Assembly: GCA_963728985.1 (NCBI GenBank)
Contig: CAVSME010000008.1
Span: forward strand, 310,001 to 374,000
Length of the DNA: 64,000 bases
DNA from: DASXAI01 sp963728985
GTDB taxonomy: Bacteria; Actinomycetota; Acidimicrobiia; Acidimicrobiales; Ilumatobacteraceae
Direction of reading: 5' to 3'
Under the pieces are notes generated by a model. That model was not told the origin of the DNA. It ran no database searches and saw only the letters and a list, made by a program, of their open reading frames with translations. Shown here piece after piece: positions 51,861 to 60,683 of the stretch (within the stretch, counting starts at the first letter, position 1; every line of letters starts with the position of its first letter). The position numbers and the translations under genes were made by a program.

Positions 51861-52712
51861 ATGTCCGTGGACCCCTCCGCCCACCACGCCACGAGCGAGC
51901 TGCGCGACGAGCCCTGGTACCTGCCCATCGGCGACGAGGTGCAGATGTTCGAGGCCGCCTACCAGGCCCGCCTCCCGGTCCTGCTGAAGGGGCCCACCGG
52001 CTGCGGCAAGACCCGCTTCGTGGAGTACATGGCGTGGCGCCTGTTCCGCCACGCCGAGAGCCCCCGCCGCTCGGTGGAGACTCCGCTCATCACGGTGGCG
52101 TGCCACGAGGACCTGACCGCCACCGACCTCGTCGGCCGCTACCTGCTGGCGGGCGACGAGACGGTCTGGATCGACGGCCCGCTCACCCGGGCCGTGCGCA
52201 ACGGTGCCCTGTGCTACCTCGACGAGGTGGTGGAGGCGCGCAAGGACACCACGGTCGTGGTGCACGCCCTCACCGACCACCGCCGCGTCCTGCCGATCGA
52301 GAAGACCGGCGAGCTGCTGGATGCCCACCCCGACTTCCTGCTGCTGATCTCCTACAACCCCGGCTACCAGAGCATCCTCAAGGACCTGAAGCCGTCGACC
52401 CGCCAGCGCTTCGTCAGCCTCGAGTTCGGCTACCCGGCCGTCGACGTGGAGGCCACCATCATCGCCCACGAGGGCGGGGTGGACGCCGACCTCTCCCGCC
52501 GCCTCGCCCTCATCGGCGAGAAGGTCCGCAACCTGAGCGAGTACGGGTTCGAGGAAGGTGTGAGCACGCGTCTGCTCATCTACGCCGCCCAACTCGTCGC
52601 CGGCGGCATCGAGCCCCGCCGCTCCTGCGACGTCGCCATCGTGCGCGCCGTCACCGACGATCCCGAGGTCCAAGCGGCCGTCGGCGCCATCGTCGACGTC
52701 TTGCTGCCGTGA
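51861..52712 (+). CDS. MoxR-family AAA+ ATPase, CbbQ/NorQ type
   Basis: A 283-residue AAA+ chaperone-like ATPase: Walker A GPTGCGKT at 44-51, Walker B LCYLDEVVEA, sensor-1 Asn in LLISYNPGYQSILKDLKPSTRQRFV and EFGYPAVDVEATII. Members remodel or insert cofactors into target enzymes together with a VWA protein. Here the partner is the next gene, joined by a four-base overlap. No target such as RuBisCO or NO reductase is nearby. Divergent from the LLM monooxygenase pair. Confidence 0.92.
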   Translation: MSVDPSAHHATSELRDEPWYLPIGDEVQMFEAAYQARLPVLLKGPTGCGKTRFVEYMAWRLFRHAESPRRSVETPLITVACHEDLTATDLVGRYLLAGDETVWIDGPLTRAVRNGALCYLDEVVEARKDTTVVVHALTDHRRVLPIEKTGELLDAHPDFLLLISYNPGYQSILKDLKPSTRQRFVSLEFGYPAVDVEATIIAHEGGVDADLSRRLALIGEKVRNLSEYGFEEGVSTRLLIYAAQLVAGGIEPRRSCDVAIVRAVTDDPEVQAAVGAIVDVLLP

Positions 52713-54637
52713 GCGACGGTCTCCGACTGGCCGACGTGCAGCGGGTGTTGGCGCTGTTTGCTCACGGTGTCGCCGGCCGTCCATTGCATTTGCAACCATA
52801 TGAGTCCGCAGCGGATACCGACCGCGAGACCGTGATCGGCACCGACGGCAACGCGCTGCGCCTGCCCGCCGCGGTCACCGCCTTCGCGTCGCCCCGCCAG
52901 AACCTCGGCGCCTACCTCGTGGCCGTGCTCCATCAGGTCGGCCAGCTCGCCCTCGGTACCCACGCCTTCGCCGCCGAACACGGCATCGACCAGCTGCCCG
53001 CCCGAAGCCTCCTGCGCTTCAGCTTCGTGCGCCTCGAGGACCGCCGCATCGACCTCGCCCTTCGGCGCCTCTACCCGGGGGCCACGGGCGATCTCGACCG
53101 CGTTCTGGCTCGCGCCCTCGCCCGGCGACCGTCGCCGGCATCGCTCCCGCTGCGCGATGGCCTGGCCGAAGTGCTGGTGCAGCACTCGCTCGGCGCCGCC
53201 GACCCCGAGCCTCTGCCCGGCGACACGGCCGGCCTCCAGCAGCGGTTGCTCGCGGTGCTCCGGTCGGTGGAGCACGAGGACGCCACGGCGGTGGACAGCG
53301 CTCGCGCCGCCGTCGCCGTGTGCGCGCTGTTCGACGAGCTCGGCCACGAGCCGGCCGCCGACCCCATCGACCTCGAAGAGGCACTGAACTCGTCAGGCGA
53401 ACCGACTCGCCGCGCGCAGGACGAGTCCGGCAGTTCCTTCGACGAGTTGCGCGATGCCCTGGGCCTGCCCGGTGACGACCTCGATGGCCCGCCGGTCGAC
53501 GTGCGGGGCCTCTTGACCGCCATCGACGTCCCCTACGCCAACATCGACGGCAAGGCCGGCACGCTGCCCGATCTGGTGGCCGAGTCGGGCGAACCGGGCC
53601 TGGCACCGGAGGCCGAAGAACAGTCCCGCCACGAGACCCCGTCGCCGGTGCTCGGCGGGCGCCGCTCGCCCTTCGAGTCCGATCGGAGCTTCCTCTACGA
53701 CGAGTGGGACTACCACCGCCAGGGCTACCTGAAGGGCTGGTGCCGGCTCTACGAGCACCGGCTCCGGGGCGACGACCACCAGTTCCTGGCCGGCGTCCGT
53801 CGCCGTCACGCCGACCTGGCCAGCCAGGTGCGGCGCTCGTTCAGCTTCGTGCGGCCGGAGTCGTGGCACCGGGTACACGCCACGAACGAGGGCGAGGAGC
53901 TCGACCTCGACGCCGTCATCGCCGCCATGGTCGACCGGCGCGCCGGCCACGTCACCGACGAGCACCTCTACGTGCGGCGGGAGCGGGCCCTGCGCGAGGT
54001 GGCCACGGCCTTCCTGCTCGACATGAGCGGATCGACCAGCGCGCCGGTGCTCGATCCCGACGCCCCACCGCCGGTGTACGAGGACGACGACGATCCCTTC
54101 AGCTTCGGCCTGCGCGACGCCCCGCCGGGCGAGCCCGAGCGCCGGGTGCTCGACATCGCCAAGGACGCGCTGGCGCTGATGGGCGAAGCCCTGCAGATCC
54201 TCGGTGACGAGTACGCCATCTATGGCTTCTCCGGGGAGGGGCGCGACGGCGTCGAGTTCTACGTGGCCAAGGAGCTGCACGACGCCCCGTCGACGCGGGC
54301 ATGGGCGGCGCTCGCGGCGATGGAACCGCGCCGCTACACCCGCATGGGTCCGGCCATCCGCCATGCCGTGACCAAGCTGGGCGCCGTTTCTGCTCGCACG
54401 AAGCTCCTGATCGTGGTGTCCGACGGGTACCCGCAGGACAAGGACTACGGGCCGACCCGGGGCGACAACAGCTATGGCCTCCACGACACGGCCCGGGCCC
54501 TGCTGGAGGCGGAGCGAGCCCGCGTCACGACGTTCTGCGTGACCGTCGATCCGGCCGGCCACGACTACCTGCGCACGATGTGCGCGGAGGACCGCTACCT
54601 CGTGATCGACGACGTGCGCGCCCTCCCCGCGAGCTGA
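52709..54637 (+). CDS. VWA-domain protein, NorD/CbbO type
   Basis: A 642-residue partner of the MoxR ATPase. The N-terminal ~430 residues are a helical region with an acidic linker. The von Willebrand A domain at the C-terminus has the MIDAS motif DMSGSTS (from 438), RRYTRMGPAIRHA, and LIVVSDGYPQDKDYG. An acidic run of Asp residues lies after MIDAS (YEDDDDPFSFG). GTG 52709 chosen by its overlap with the moxR stop. Binds the target of the AAA ATPase in known pairs. Confidence 0.92.
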   Translation: MSDGLRLADVQRVLALFAHGVAGRPLHLQPYESAADTDRETVIGTDGNALRLPAAVTAFASPRQNLGAYLVAVLHQVGQLALGTHAFAAEHGIDQLPARSLLRFSFVRLEDRRIDLALRRLYPGATGDLDRVLARALARRPSPASLPLRDGLAEVLVQHSLGAADPEPLPGDTAGLQQRLLAVLRSVEHEDATAVDSARAAVAVCALFDELGHEPAADPIDLEEALNSSGEPTRRAQDESGSSFDELRDALGLPGDDLDGPPVDVRGLLTAIDVPYANIDGKAGTLPDLVAESGEPGLAPEAEEQSRHETPSPVLGGRRSPFESDRSFLYDEWDYHRQGYLKGWCRLYEHRLRGDDHQFLAGVRRRHADLASQVRRSFSFVRPESWHRVHATNEGEELDLDAVIAAMVDRRAGHVTDEHLYVRRERALREVATAFLLDMSGSTSAPVLDPDAPPPVYEDDDDPFSFGLRDAPPGEPERRVLDIAKDALALMGEALQILGDEYAIYGFSGEGRDGVEFYVAKELHDAPSTRAWAALAAMEPRRYTRMGPAIRHAVTKLGAVSARTKLLIVVSDGYPQDKDYGPTRGDNSYGLHDTARALLEAERARVTTFCVTVDPAGHDYLRTMCAEDRYLVIDDVRALPAS

Positions 54638-54705
54638 CGAAGCTCTACCGCGGCCTCACCGGCGCCCGCCCCCACCCGCAACGGGCGTAGCGCGGCGGCA
54701 TCCGC

Positions 54706-54770
54706 CCAAAAGGCTTCCGGGCAGGGCGCCGCACCGGACAGGTGCATTCGGATGCCCGGAAGCCTTTCGG
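54706..54770. terminator. Dumbbell inverted repeat between convergent genes, family C copy 2
   Basis: Same architecture as 29564-29628: outer arms CCAAAAGGCTTCCGGGC (54706-54722) and GCCCGGAAGCCTTTCGG (54754-54770) match at 16 of 17 positions, enclosing GCACC-GGACA-GGTGC. Compared with the first copy, the arm pair GTC/GAC became GGC/GCC, a compensated change that keeps pairing. It ends immediately before the stop codon of the minus-strand gene. Confidence 0.7.
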
Positions 54771-55748
54771 TCAGGCGACGACCTTGGCTGCGGTCTCCCC
54801 CAGCAGCGCCACCCGCTCGGGCACGTGGCCGTTGGCCGGCGCGTTCAGCGTGAAGCCGTCGACGCCGAGCGCCAGATCGGCGGCCAGGCGCTCGCCCACC
54901 GTGTCCGGATCACCGAGGATGAACCGCCCCGTCATGGCGGCCCGCCGGCCGTCGGACAGACCGGCGAGGTCGATGCCCCGCATGGCGAAGTAGGCGGCGA
55001 GATCGGCCTCGGCCTGTTCCATCGTGGGCGCGATGCAGGTGGACCGCTGCAACGACACCGTGATCTCACGGCGATCCCGTCCGAGCCTGGCGCAGTGCTC
55101 CGCCAGCACGTCGAGCTTGCGCGGGACGTCGCTGGCCTCCGCGATCAGGTTCGACTCGTCGGCGTACTGCGCCACCATGCGCAGCGTCTTGCGCTCCCCT
55201 CCCCCGCCGATCATCACGGGGATGCGTCCGGCGGGCGGTGGCGAGTTGAACGCATCGGCCGCCTGGTAGTGCTTCCCGGCGAGCGTCGCCGCCTCGCCCC
55301 GCAGCATCGGGATGATGATGTGCAGCGCCTCCTCCAGCTTCTCGAACCGATCGGTGAACGTCCCGAACTCGATGCCGAACGCGTTGTGCTCCAGCTCGAA
55401 CCAGCCGGCGCCGATGCCGAGCTGCGCCCTCCCGCCCGACACGATGTCCAGCGTCGTGACCGTCTTGGCCAGCACGGCAGGGTTGCGGTACGTGTTGCCC
55501 GTCACCAGCGCGCCGAGCCGCACTGACGACGTGACCCCGGCCAGGCCGGCGAGCAGCGTGTAGCACTCGAGCATGTACTGATCCGGCATGCCCAGCATCG
55601 GCAACTGGAAGAAGTGGTCCATCACGAGGACGGTGTCGAAGCCCGACGTGTCGGCTTCCGTGGCTTGGCGGGCGATCACGGCGAACAGCTCGGCGGGGCC
55701 GGCGGCGGGATAGGTGAAGTTCGGGATCTGGTAGCCGAGGCGGGTCAT
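54771..55748 (-). CDS. F420-dependent LLM-class oxidoreductase (TIGR03560-like)
   Basis: A 325-residue luciferase-fold enzyme: LGYQIPNFTYPAAGPAELFAV, GFDTVLVMDHFFQLP, LGALVTGNTYRNPAVLAKTVTTLDIVSGGRAQLGIGAGWFELEHNAFG (in blocks). This pattern matches the actinobacterial F420-dependent group. Its gene ends at the dumbbell repeat and is 18 bases downstream of the SDR gene on the same strand, so the two probably share a transcript. Substrate unknown. Confidence 0.9.
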   Translation of the reverse strand: MTRLGYQIPNFTYPAAGPAELFAVIARQATEADTSGFDTVLVMDHFFQLPMLGMPDQYMLECYTLLAGLAGVTSSVRLGALVTGNTYRNPAVLAKTVTTLDIVSGGRAQLGIGAGWFELEHNAFGIEFGTFTDRFEKLEEALHIIIPMLRGEAATLAGKHYQAADAFNSPPPAGRIPVMIGGGGERKTLRMVAQYADESNLIAEASDVPRKLDVLAEHCARLGRDRREITVSLQRSTCIAPTMEQAEADLAAYFAMRGIDLAGLSDGRRAAMTGRFILGDPDTVGERLAADLALGVDGFTLNAPANGHVPERVALLGETAAKVVA

Positions 55749-55766
55749 GGATCCCAGTGAACCACC

Positions 55767-56565
55767 TCAGCTGCGCAGGTGCGCCGGCCGCGGGTCGTTC
55801 ATGCCCCGCATGTGGGACTGCGCGGTGAGGCCGCCATCGACGACCAGCGCCTCTCCTGTGATGAACGACGCCTCCGCCGACAGCAGCCATACCGCGGCGG
55901 CGGCGATCTCGGAGGGCAGGCCGATGCGACCGAGGAGGTGGGCCCGCTCACTGCGCTGGCGCACATCCGGGTCGTTCAGCATGCGGCCCACCGGTGGCGT
56001 GTCGATGGCGCCGGGACAGATGCAGTTCACCCGGATGTTCTGCTTGGCGTGGTCGACGGCCAGGCTGCGGGTCAGGTTGATCACGGCGGCCTTGCTGGCG
56101 CTGTAGACGCAACTGCTGGCATCGCCGTTGATGCCCGACACGGACGCGGTGGACACGATGGCCCCGCCGCCGTTGGCCGCCATCACCGGCACGGCGTGCT
56201 TCGCGCCGAGGAACACCGATCGGACGTTCACCGCCATCACCAGGTCCCAATCCTCCACGGACAGGTCGACGGCGGTGCCGGGCCGGATGGTGCCGGCGTT
56301 GTTGTACAACCCGTCGAGCGTGCCGAACGTCTCGACGCACATCGCCACCATGCGGGCGACGTCGTCGCTGTTGGCCACGTCGACCTGGCAGGCCACCGCG
56401 TGGCCGCCCTCGCCCTCGATCAGCTCGACGGTCTCGCTGGCCTTGCCGAGGCGGATGTCGGCGGCGACCACCGCCGCACCTTCCGCGGCGAAGCGTTGCG
56501 CGCTCGGCGCGCCCGATCCCTGAACCTGCTCCGGTGACGATGGCGACCTTGTCCGACAACAGCAT
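55767..56565 (-). CDS. Short-chain dehydrogenase/reductase, interrupted by a frameshift
   Basis: NAD(P)-dependent SDR. The first 20 codons from ATG 56565 encode LSDKVAIVTGAGSGIGRA (cofactor site); the rest (AQRFAAEGAAVVAADIRLGK, NNAG, catalytic Tyr/Lys in YSASKAA, and the C-terminal ASFITGEALVVDGG) is in another frame from about 56505. One extra base there restores a normal SDR (GIGRA-S-AQRFAAEGA). Length restored would be about 265 residues, typical. The long minus-strand frame to 59052 is not coding. Confidence 0.88.
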
Positions 56566-56649
56566 CCGGGCATCATCGCGCACGACCCCCGCTCGGCCTC
56601 TAACGTGCCGGTCAGGCGAGGCATCGGGGGGTGTCGAAACGTGGAGTCC

Positions 56650-58941
56650 ATGCTGTCGGCGTATCGGGTCGTGGACCTCACGGACCACCGCGGGTTGCTG
56701 GCCGGGTTCGTCCTCGCCAGCCTCGGTGCCGAGGTCATCGCCGTCGAACCCCCTTCGGGCAACCCGGCCCGCTGGCGCGACGACGGCCTGACGTGGTGGG
56801 CCTACAGCCGCGGGAAGGCCAGCGTGGTGTGCGAGTCGCGCGACGAGCTGCTCGACCTCGTGCGGGGCGCCGACGTGCTGATCGAGACCGACCCCGCGTT
56901 CACCGCCGAGGAGCTGGCCGCCAACCCGGCGCTCGTCCACGTGACCATCAGCGCGTTCGGTGCCGACGGGCCGAAGGCGGACTGGGCCGCCTCCGACATC
57001 ACGGTCGGCGCCGCTGGCTGCGCGCTGGCGCTGACCGGTGACAGCGATCGTGCCCCCGTGCGCACCAGCGTGCCGCAAGCCTGGCTCCATGCCGGTGCCG
57101 AAGCCGCCGACGGCGCGCTGCTGGCACTGGCCGAGCGGGCTCGCAGTGGGCTCGGTCAGCGCGTGGACGTCTCGGCCCAGCAGGCCATGATGCAGGCGGG
57201 CATCCCCGGCGTCCTGATGGTCCCCAACGAGAACCCCGCCCTGGGACGTACCGCCGGCGGCATCCTCTACGGACCCTTGCACCTGCAGTTCGTGTACCCC
57301 GCCCTCGACGGCTACGTCTCGATCACGTTCCTGTTCGGCGACACGATCGGGCCGTACACGCGCCGGCTCATGGAGTGGGTGCACGAGGAGGGCCACTGCG
57401 ACGCCGCCATGCGGGACTGGGACTGGGCGGCGTTCGGCCTCCGCATGGTCACGAGCGAGGAGGCGCCGGGGGAGCTGGAAGCGGCCAAGGCGGCCATCAC
57501 CGGCCTGACGAGCAGCAAGACGAAGGCCGAGCTGTTCGCCGAGGCCCAACGCCGCCAACTCCTGCTGGCGCCCGTCACCACGCCGGCCGAGCTGGTGGCC
57601 GCCGAGCACCTGCGCGAACGGGAGTTCTGGGAGGAGGTCGACGGGCGGGTCTGTCCCGGGCCGTTCGTCAAGGCCAGCGCATCCCCGCTGCCGACGCTGG
57701 CCGGCGCACCGGCCATCGGCCAGGACTCGGCCCGCCTCCTGCCGGCGCGGCCCCGCACCCTCGAGCTGCCGCCGCGGCCGGGTCGGTCGGACGAGCTGCC
57801 GCTGGCCGGCGTGAAGATCGTGGATCTCTCGTGGGTGTACGCCGGGCCGTTGATGACGCGCGTCCTGGCCGACTTCGGCGCCACCATCGTCAAGGTGGAG
57901 GGCCCGGCCCGCCCGGACGCGGCGCGCGGCGGCGGTGGCGCGCTGAAGGGCGACCTCGGTCCCGAGGGCAGCGTCCAGTTCGCCCACTTCAACTGCGGCA
58001 AGCTCGGCCTGTCGCTGGACCTCAACAACGCCGACGGGCGAGCGGTGCTCGTCGATCTGGTCCGCTGGGCCGACGTGCTCGTGGAGTCCTACACGCCGGG
58101 GGTGATGGACGCGTGGGGCATCGGCTACGAGTCCCTGCGGCGGGTCAACCCCGAACTGGTGATGATGAGCACCAGCCTCATGGGCCAGACGGGACCGCTG
58201 GCGACGTTCGCCGGATTCGGGAACCTGGCCGCCGCCATCGCCGGCTTCTACGAGCTCACGGGTTGGCCCGACCGCTCGCCGGCGGGGCCGTTCCTCGCCT
58301 ACACCGACTACGTGGCGCCGCGCTTCAGCGTGGCCGCCGTGCTCGCCGCCCTCGACTGGCGCCGCACCAGCGGCCGCGGCCAGCACCTCGACTTCTCGCA
58401 AGCCGAAGCCGCCATCCACTTCCTGGCGCCGGCCATCCTCGATCACTCGGTCAACGGCGCCCATCCCACCCGCATGGGCAACGACGATCGCTTCCTGCAC
58501 CCCCACGGCGTCTACCGCTGCAACGGCGACGACCGCTGGGTGGCCATCGCCTGCGAGTCCGACGAGCAGCGGCAGGCACTGACCGCCGAGATCGGCGGCA
58601 TCACCGACGAGCACATCACCGCGTGGACGTCGACGCGCGACATCGCCGAGGTGGAGAAGATGCTGCAGGCACGCGGCGTGCCCGTGCACGGCGTGCAGAA
58701 CAGCGCCGAGTGCTGGGCCGACCCGCAGCTGCAGCACCGCCACCACTACGTCACCGTCGAGCATCCCCTGCATGGCACGTGCGTGGTCGAAGGCCCGCGC
58801 GTGGAGCTGTCGCGGACGCCCGGTCAGGTGCGCCGCGCCGGGCCCTCCCTCGGCGAGCACACCGACCACGTGCTGCGCCACCTGCTCGGCTACGACGACG
58901 AGCGCATCGCCAACCTCGCCATCGCCGGCGCCCTCGGCTGA
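56650..58941 (+). CDS. Double-domain CaiB/BaiF CoA-transferase family III protein (second)
   Basis: A 763-residue protein with two family III modules: first from YRVVDLTDHRGLLAGFVLASLGAEVIAVEP, second from VKIVDLSWVYAGPLMTRVLADFGATIVKVEGP with NCGKLGLSLDLNNADGRAVL and VLVESYTPGVMDAWGIG. It differs in sequence from the one at 42210-44624, so it is a diverged paralogue with a different role. ATG 56650 chosen (GTG 56641 possible). It is divergent from the SDR gene and may work with it in acyl-CoA breakdown. Confidence 0.9.
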   Translation: MLSAYRVVDLTDHRGLLAGFVLASLGAEVIAVEPPSGNPARWRDDGLTWWAYSRGKASVVCESRDELLDLVRGADVLIETDPAFTAEELAANPALVHVTISAFGADGPKADWAASDITVGAAGCALALTGDSDRAPVRTSVPQAWLHAGAEAADGALLALAERARSGLGQRVDVSAQQAMMQAGIPGVLMVPNENPALGRTAGGILYGPLHLQFVYPALDGYVSITFLFGDTIGPYTRRLMEWVHEEGHCDAAMRDWDWAAFGLRMVTSEEAPGELEAAKAAITGLTSSKTKAELFAEAQRRQLLLAPVTTPAELVAAEHLREREFWEEVDGRVCPGPFVKASASPLPTLAGAPAIGQDSARLLPARPRTLELPPRPGRSDELPLAGVKIVDLSWVYAGPLMTRVLADFGATIVKVEGPARPDAARGGGGALKGDLGPEGSVQFAHFNCGKLGLSLDLNNADGRAVLVDLVRWADVLVESYTPGVMDAWGIGYESLRRVNPELVMMSTSLMGQTGPLATFAGFGNLAAAIAGFYELTGWPDRSPAGPFLAYTDYVAPRFSVAAVLAALDWRRTSGRGQHLDFSQAEAAIHFLAPAILDHSVNGAHPTRMGNDDRFLHPHGVYRCNGDDRWVAIACESDEQRQALTAEIGGITDEHITAWTSTRDIAEVEKMLQARGVPVHGVQNSAECWADPQLQHRHHYVTVEHPLHGTCVVEGPRVELSRTPGQVRRAGPSLGEHTDHVLRHLLGYDDERIANLAIAGALG

Positions 58942-58990
58942 GCCTTCGTCGCCGCCTCCGCTATCGCTTCGAATCCTGTGCCGATCGGCG

Positions 58991-59054
58991 TTTGGGTGCC
59001 GATTGCCTCGCCTGGCGGGCCGATCGGCACCCATGACGGGATTCGCACCCAACG
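58991..59054. repeat. Intergenic hairpin repeat, family B copy 2
   Basis: Shares TTTGGGTGC at the left end and TTCGCACCCAA at the right end with 10114-10177, with TGGGTGC/GGCACCCA inverted pairs inside. Lies in the 230-base gap between a plus-strand gene and a convergent minus-strand gene, about 90 bases left of the family A copy at 59118. Putative bidirectional terminator or REP-like element. Confidence 0.55.
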
Positions 59055-59117
59055 TCGCTCACGGGTCGTGGCGACCGGCCCGCCGGCGCGGATCACGAGC
59101 ACCTCTCCGCTCGCCCT

Positions 59118-59167
59118 CTCGAACAATGCCGCGATCCGCTGCCCCTGGCGCCGCACTGCGGCGCCAC
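59118..59167. repeat. Intergenic palindromic repeat, family A copy 3
   Basis: Fifty bases matching 594-643 with three differences; the perfect palindrome is 59146-59166 (ten-base arms around one C). It ends five bases before the stop codon of the minus-strand LLM gene. Conservation of the sequence to the left of the palindrome as well shows that the repeat is larger than the hairpin. Confidence 0.7.
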
Positions 59168-59171
59168 CCGG

Positions 59172-60171
59172 CTAGCGGAAGGCGGGCATGACCTCCTTGG
59201 CCAGCGTCTCGAAGATCGGCAGCGTGGCGCTGGGGCGGGCACCGGGCAGCGTGCCGAACCACAGCGCGGCAGTGGCACCCGCCTCCTCGGCCGCCTTCAG
59301 CTCGGCCACCACCTGTTCCGGCGGTCCGAACATGCGCATCGTGCCGGTCTCGTCCGACGCTCCTGCCGCCTTGAGCAGATCCTCGTCCGAGGGCAGGTCG
59401 CCCGCCGTGCCGTACCACTTCGCGTAGTTCGCCATCCGGTAGGCGGCGTACTGGCCGAGGCGGTCCTGATCGCCCGACGGATCGTGGGTGGGATAGGTGA
59501 AGGCGAAGATGCACAGGCGGGCCGGGTCGCTGCGCCCGGTTGCGGCGTGGGCGTCGATGTAGGAGCGGTAGAGATCGGGACCGCCGACCACGATGAGGCC
59601 GTCGCCGACCTCGGCGGCGCGCCGCACCGGCACCGGCGCTCGGCCGGCCAGCCAGAATCTCGGGCCCGGGGCGCTGCACCGGCTTGGGTGTGACGTCCAG
59701 GTCGTCGAACGACCGGTGGCGGCCGTGGTGGCTGAACGGGCCGTCGGCCCAGGCGCCGCGGATGATCTCGATGCCCTCTTCGAGCAGCGACGGCCGGTGC
59801 CGGCGATCGACGCCGAAGGCCTCGAACTCCTCGAGCTTGTAGCCCAGGCCGAGACCCAGCCGGAATCGGCCGTTCGACAGCACGTCGACCACGGCCGCAT
59901 CCTCGGCGACGCGGATGGGATCGTGCAGCGGCAGGAGCAGCACCGCCGTCCCGATCGTCACCCGCTTCGTGCGGGCAGCCACGGCCGCGGCCATCGGCAG
60001 CACGGACGGCAGGTACTCGTCGTCGATGAAATGGTGCTCGGTGAGCCAGACCGTGTCGAAGCCGAGCTCCTCGACGGCCTCGATGTGCTCGAGCGTCTCC
60101 GCGTACAGGTCGGCTCGGTGGATCCCCGACGACGGCGGATTGCGCAGGTCGTACAGCACTCCGAACTCCAC
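59172..60171 (-). CDS. LLM-class flavin-dependent oxidoreductase, interrupted by a frameshift
   Basis: Luciferase-fold enzyme of about 333 residues. First frame from GTG 60171 (GGGAGCC before it): EFGVLYDLRNPPSSG, LGFDTVWLTEHHFIDDEYLPS, RLGLGLGYKLEEFEAFGV, DVTPKPVQRPGP. Second frame: FWLAGRAPVPVRRAAEVGDGL to the end. One extra C in the run at 59662-59664 explains the break; removing it gives PGPRFWLAGRAP, matching intact homologues. Whether this is a real pseudogene or a base-call error is unknown. Confidence 0.85.
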
Positions 60172-60233
60172 GGCTCCCTCGTTCCTCTCACGCCGGCGCG
60201 CCGGCCCCAGACCGTCATTCTGCTCGCCATCCG

Positions 60234-60683
60234 TCACGACACCGAACCGAGCCGCTTGCGCACGGTCGGCCGCCGGAAGAGAACGCGGTCGAGGATGACG
60301 AACTGGGCGATCCACACGATGCCGAAGGCGCCGAGGTTGGCGGCCACCACGGCGACCGTGGCCGCCGGTCGGCTCCAGCCGGCGGTGGCGTCGGCGGCGA
60401 CGTGCACGGCACCGGTCGACAGCGCCAGGCCGGTGAGCGAAAGCGCGGCGAACGGCACGACCTGGCGGCGCAGCGACGGCCGGCCGCGCCGCCGCCACAC
60501 CCAACGGCGGTTCAGCTCGAACGAGGGCACCATGCCGGCGAACGTGGCGATCACGTTGGCCACCGCCGGTGCCACCGTGCCCGTGGCCACAAGGGCGACG
60601 AGCACGGCGAGGCTGGTGGTGGTGGCGATCACCGAGACACCGCCGTAGCGCAGCAGCTGGCCGGCGCGAGCCCGCGCGCTCAC
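60234..60683 (-). CDS. GtrA-like membrane protein
   Basis: A 149-residue protein with four hydrophobic segments and the GtrA pattern (QLLRYGGVSVIATTTSLAVL at the start, AFGIVWIAQFVILDRVLF at the end). GtrA proteins are thought to move lipid-linked sugars across the membrane. The GTG start overlaps the stop of the upstream glycosyltransferase by four bases, so the pair is co-translated and probably decorates an envelope polymer. Confidence 0.85.
   Translation of the reverse strand: MSARARAGQLLRYGGVSVIATTTSLAVLVALVATGTVAPAVANVIATFAGMVPSFELNRRWVWRRRGRPSLRRQVVPFAALSLTGLALSTGAVHVAADATAGWSRPAATVAVVAANLGAFGIVWIAQFVILDRVLFRRPTVRKRLGSVS

Noticed and set aside
55948..59052. 1034-codon minus-strand frame opposite the second CoA-transferase
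   Set aside because: Only its last part has meaning (the N-terminus of the frameshifted SDR); the rest is antisense.
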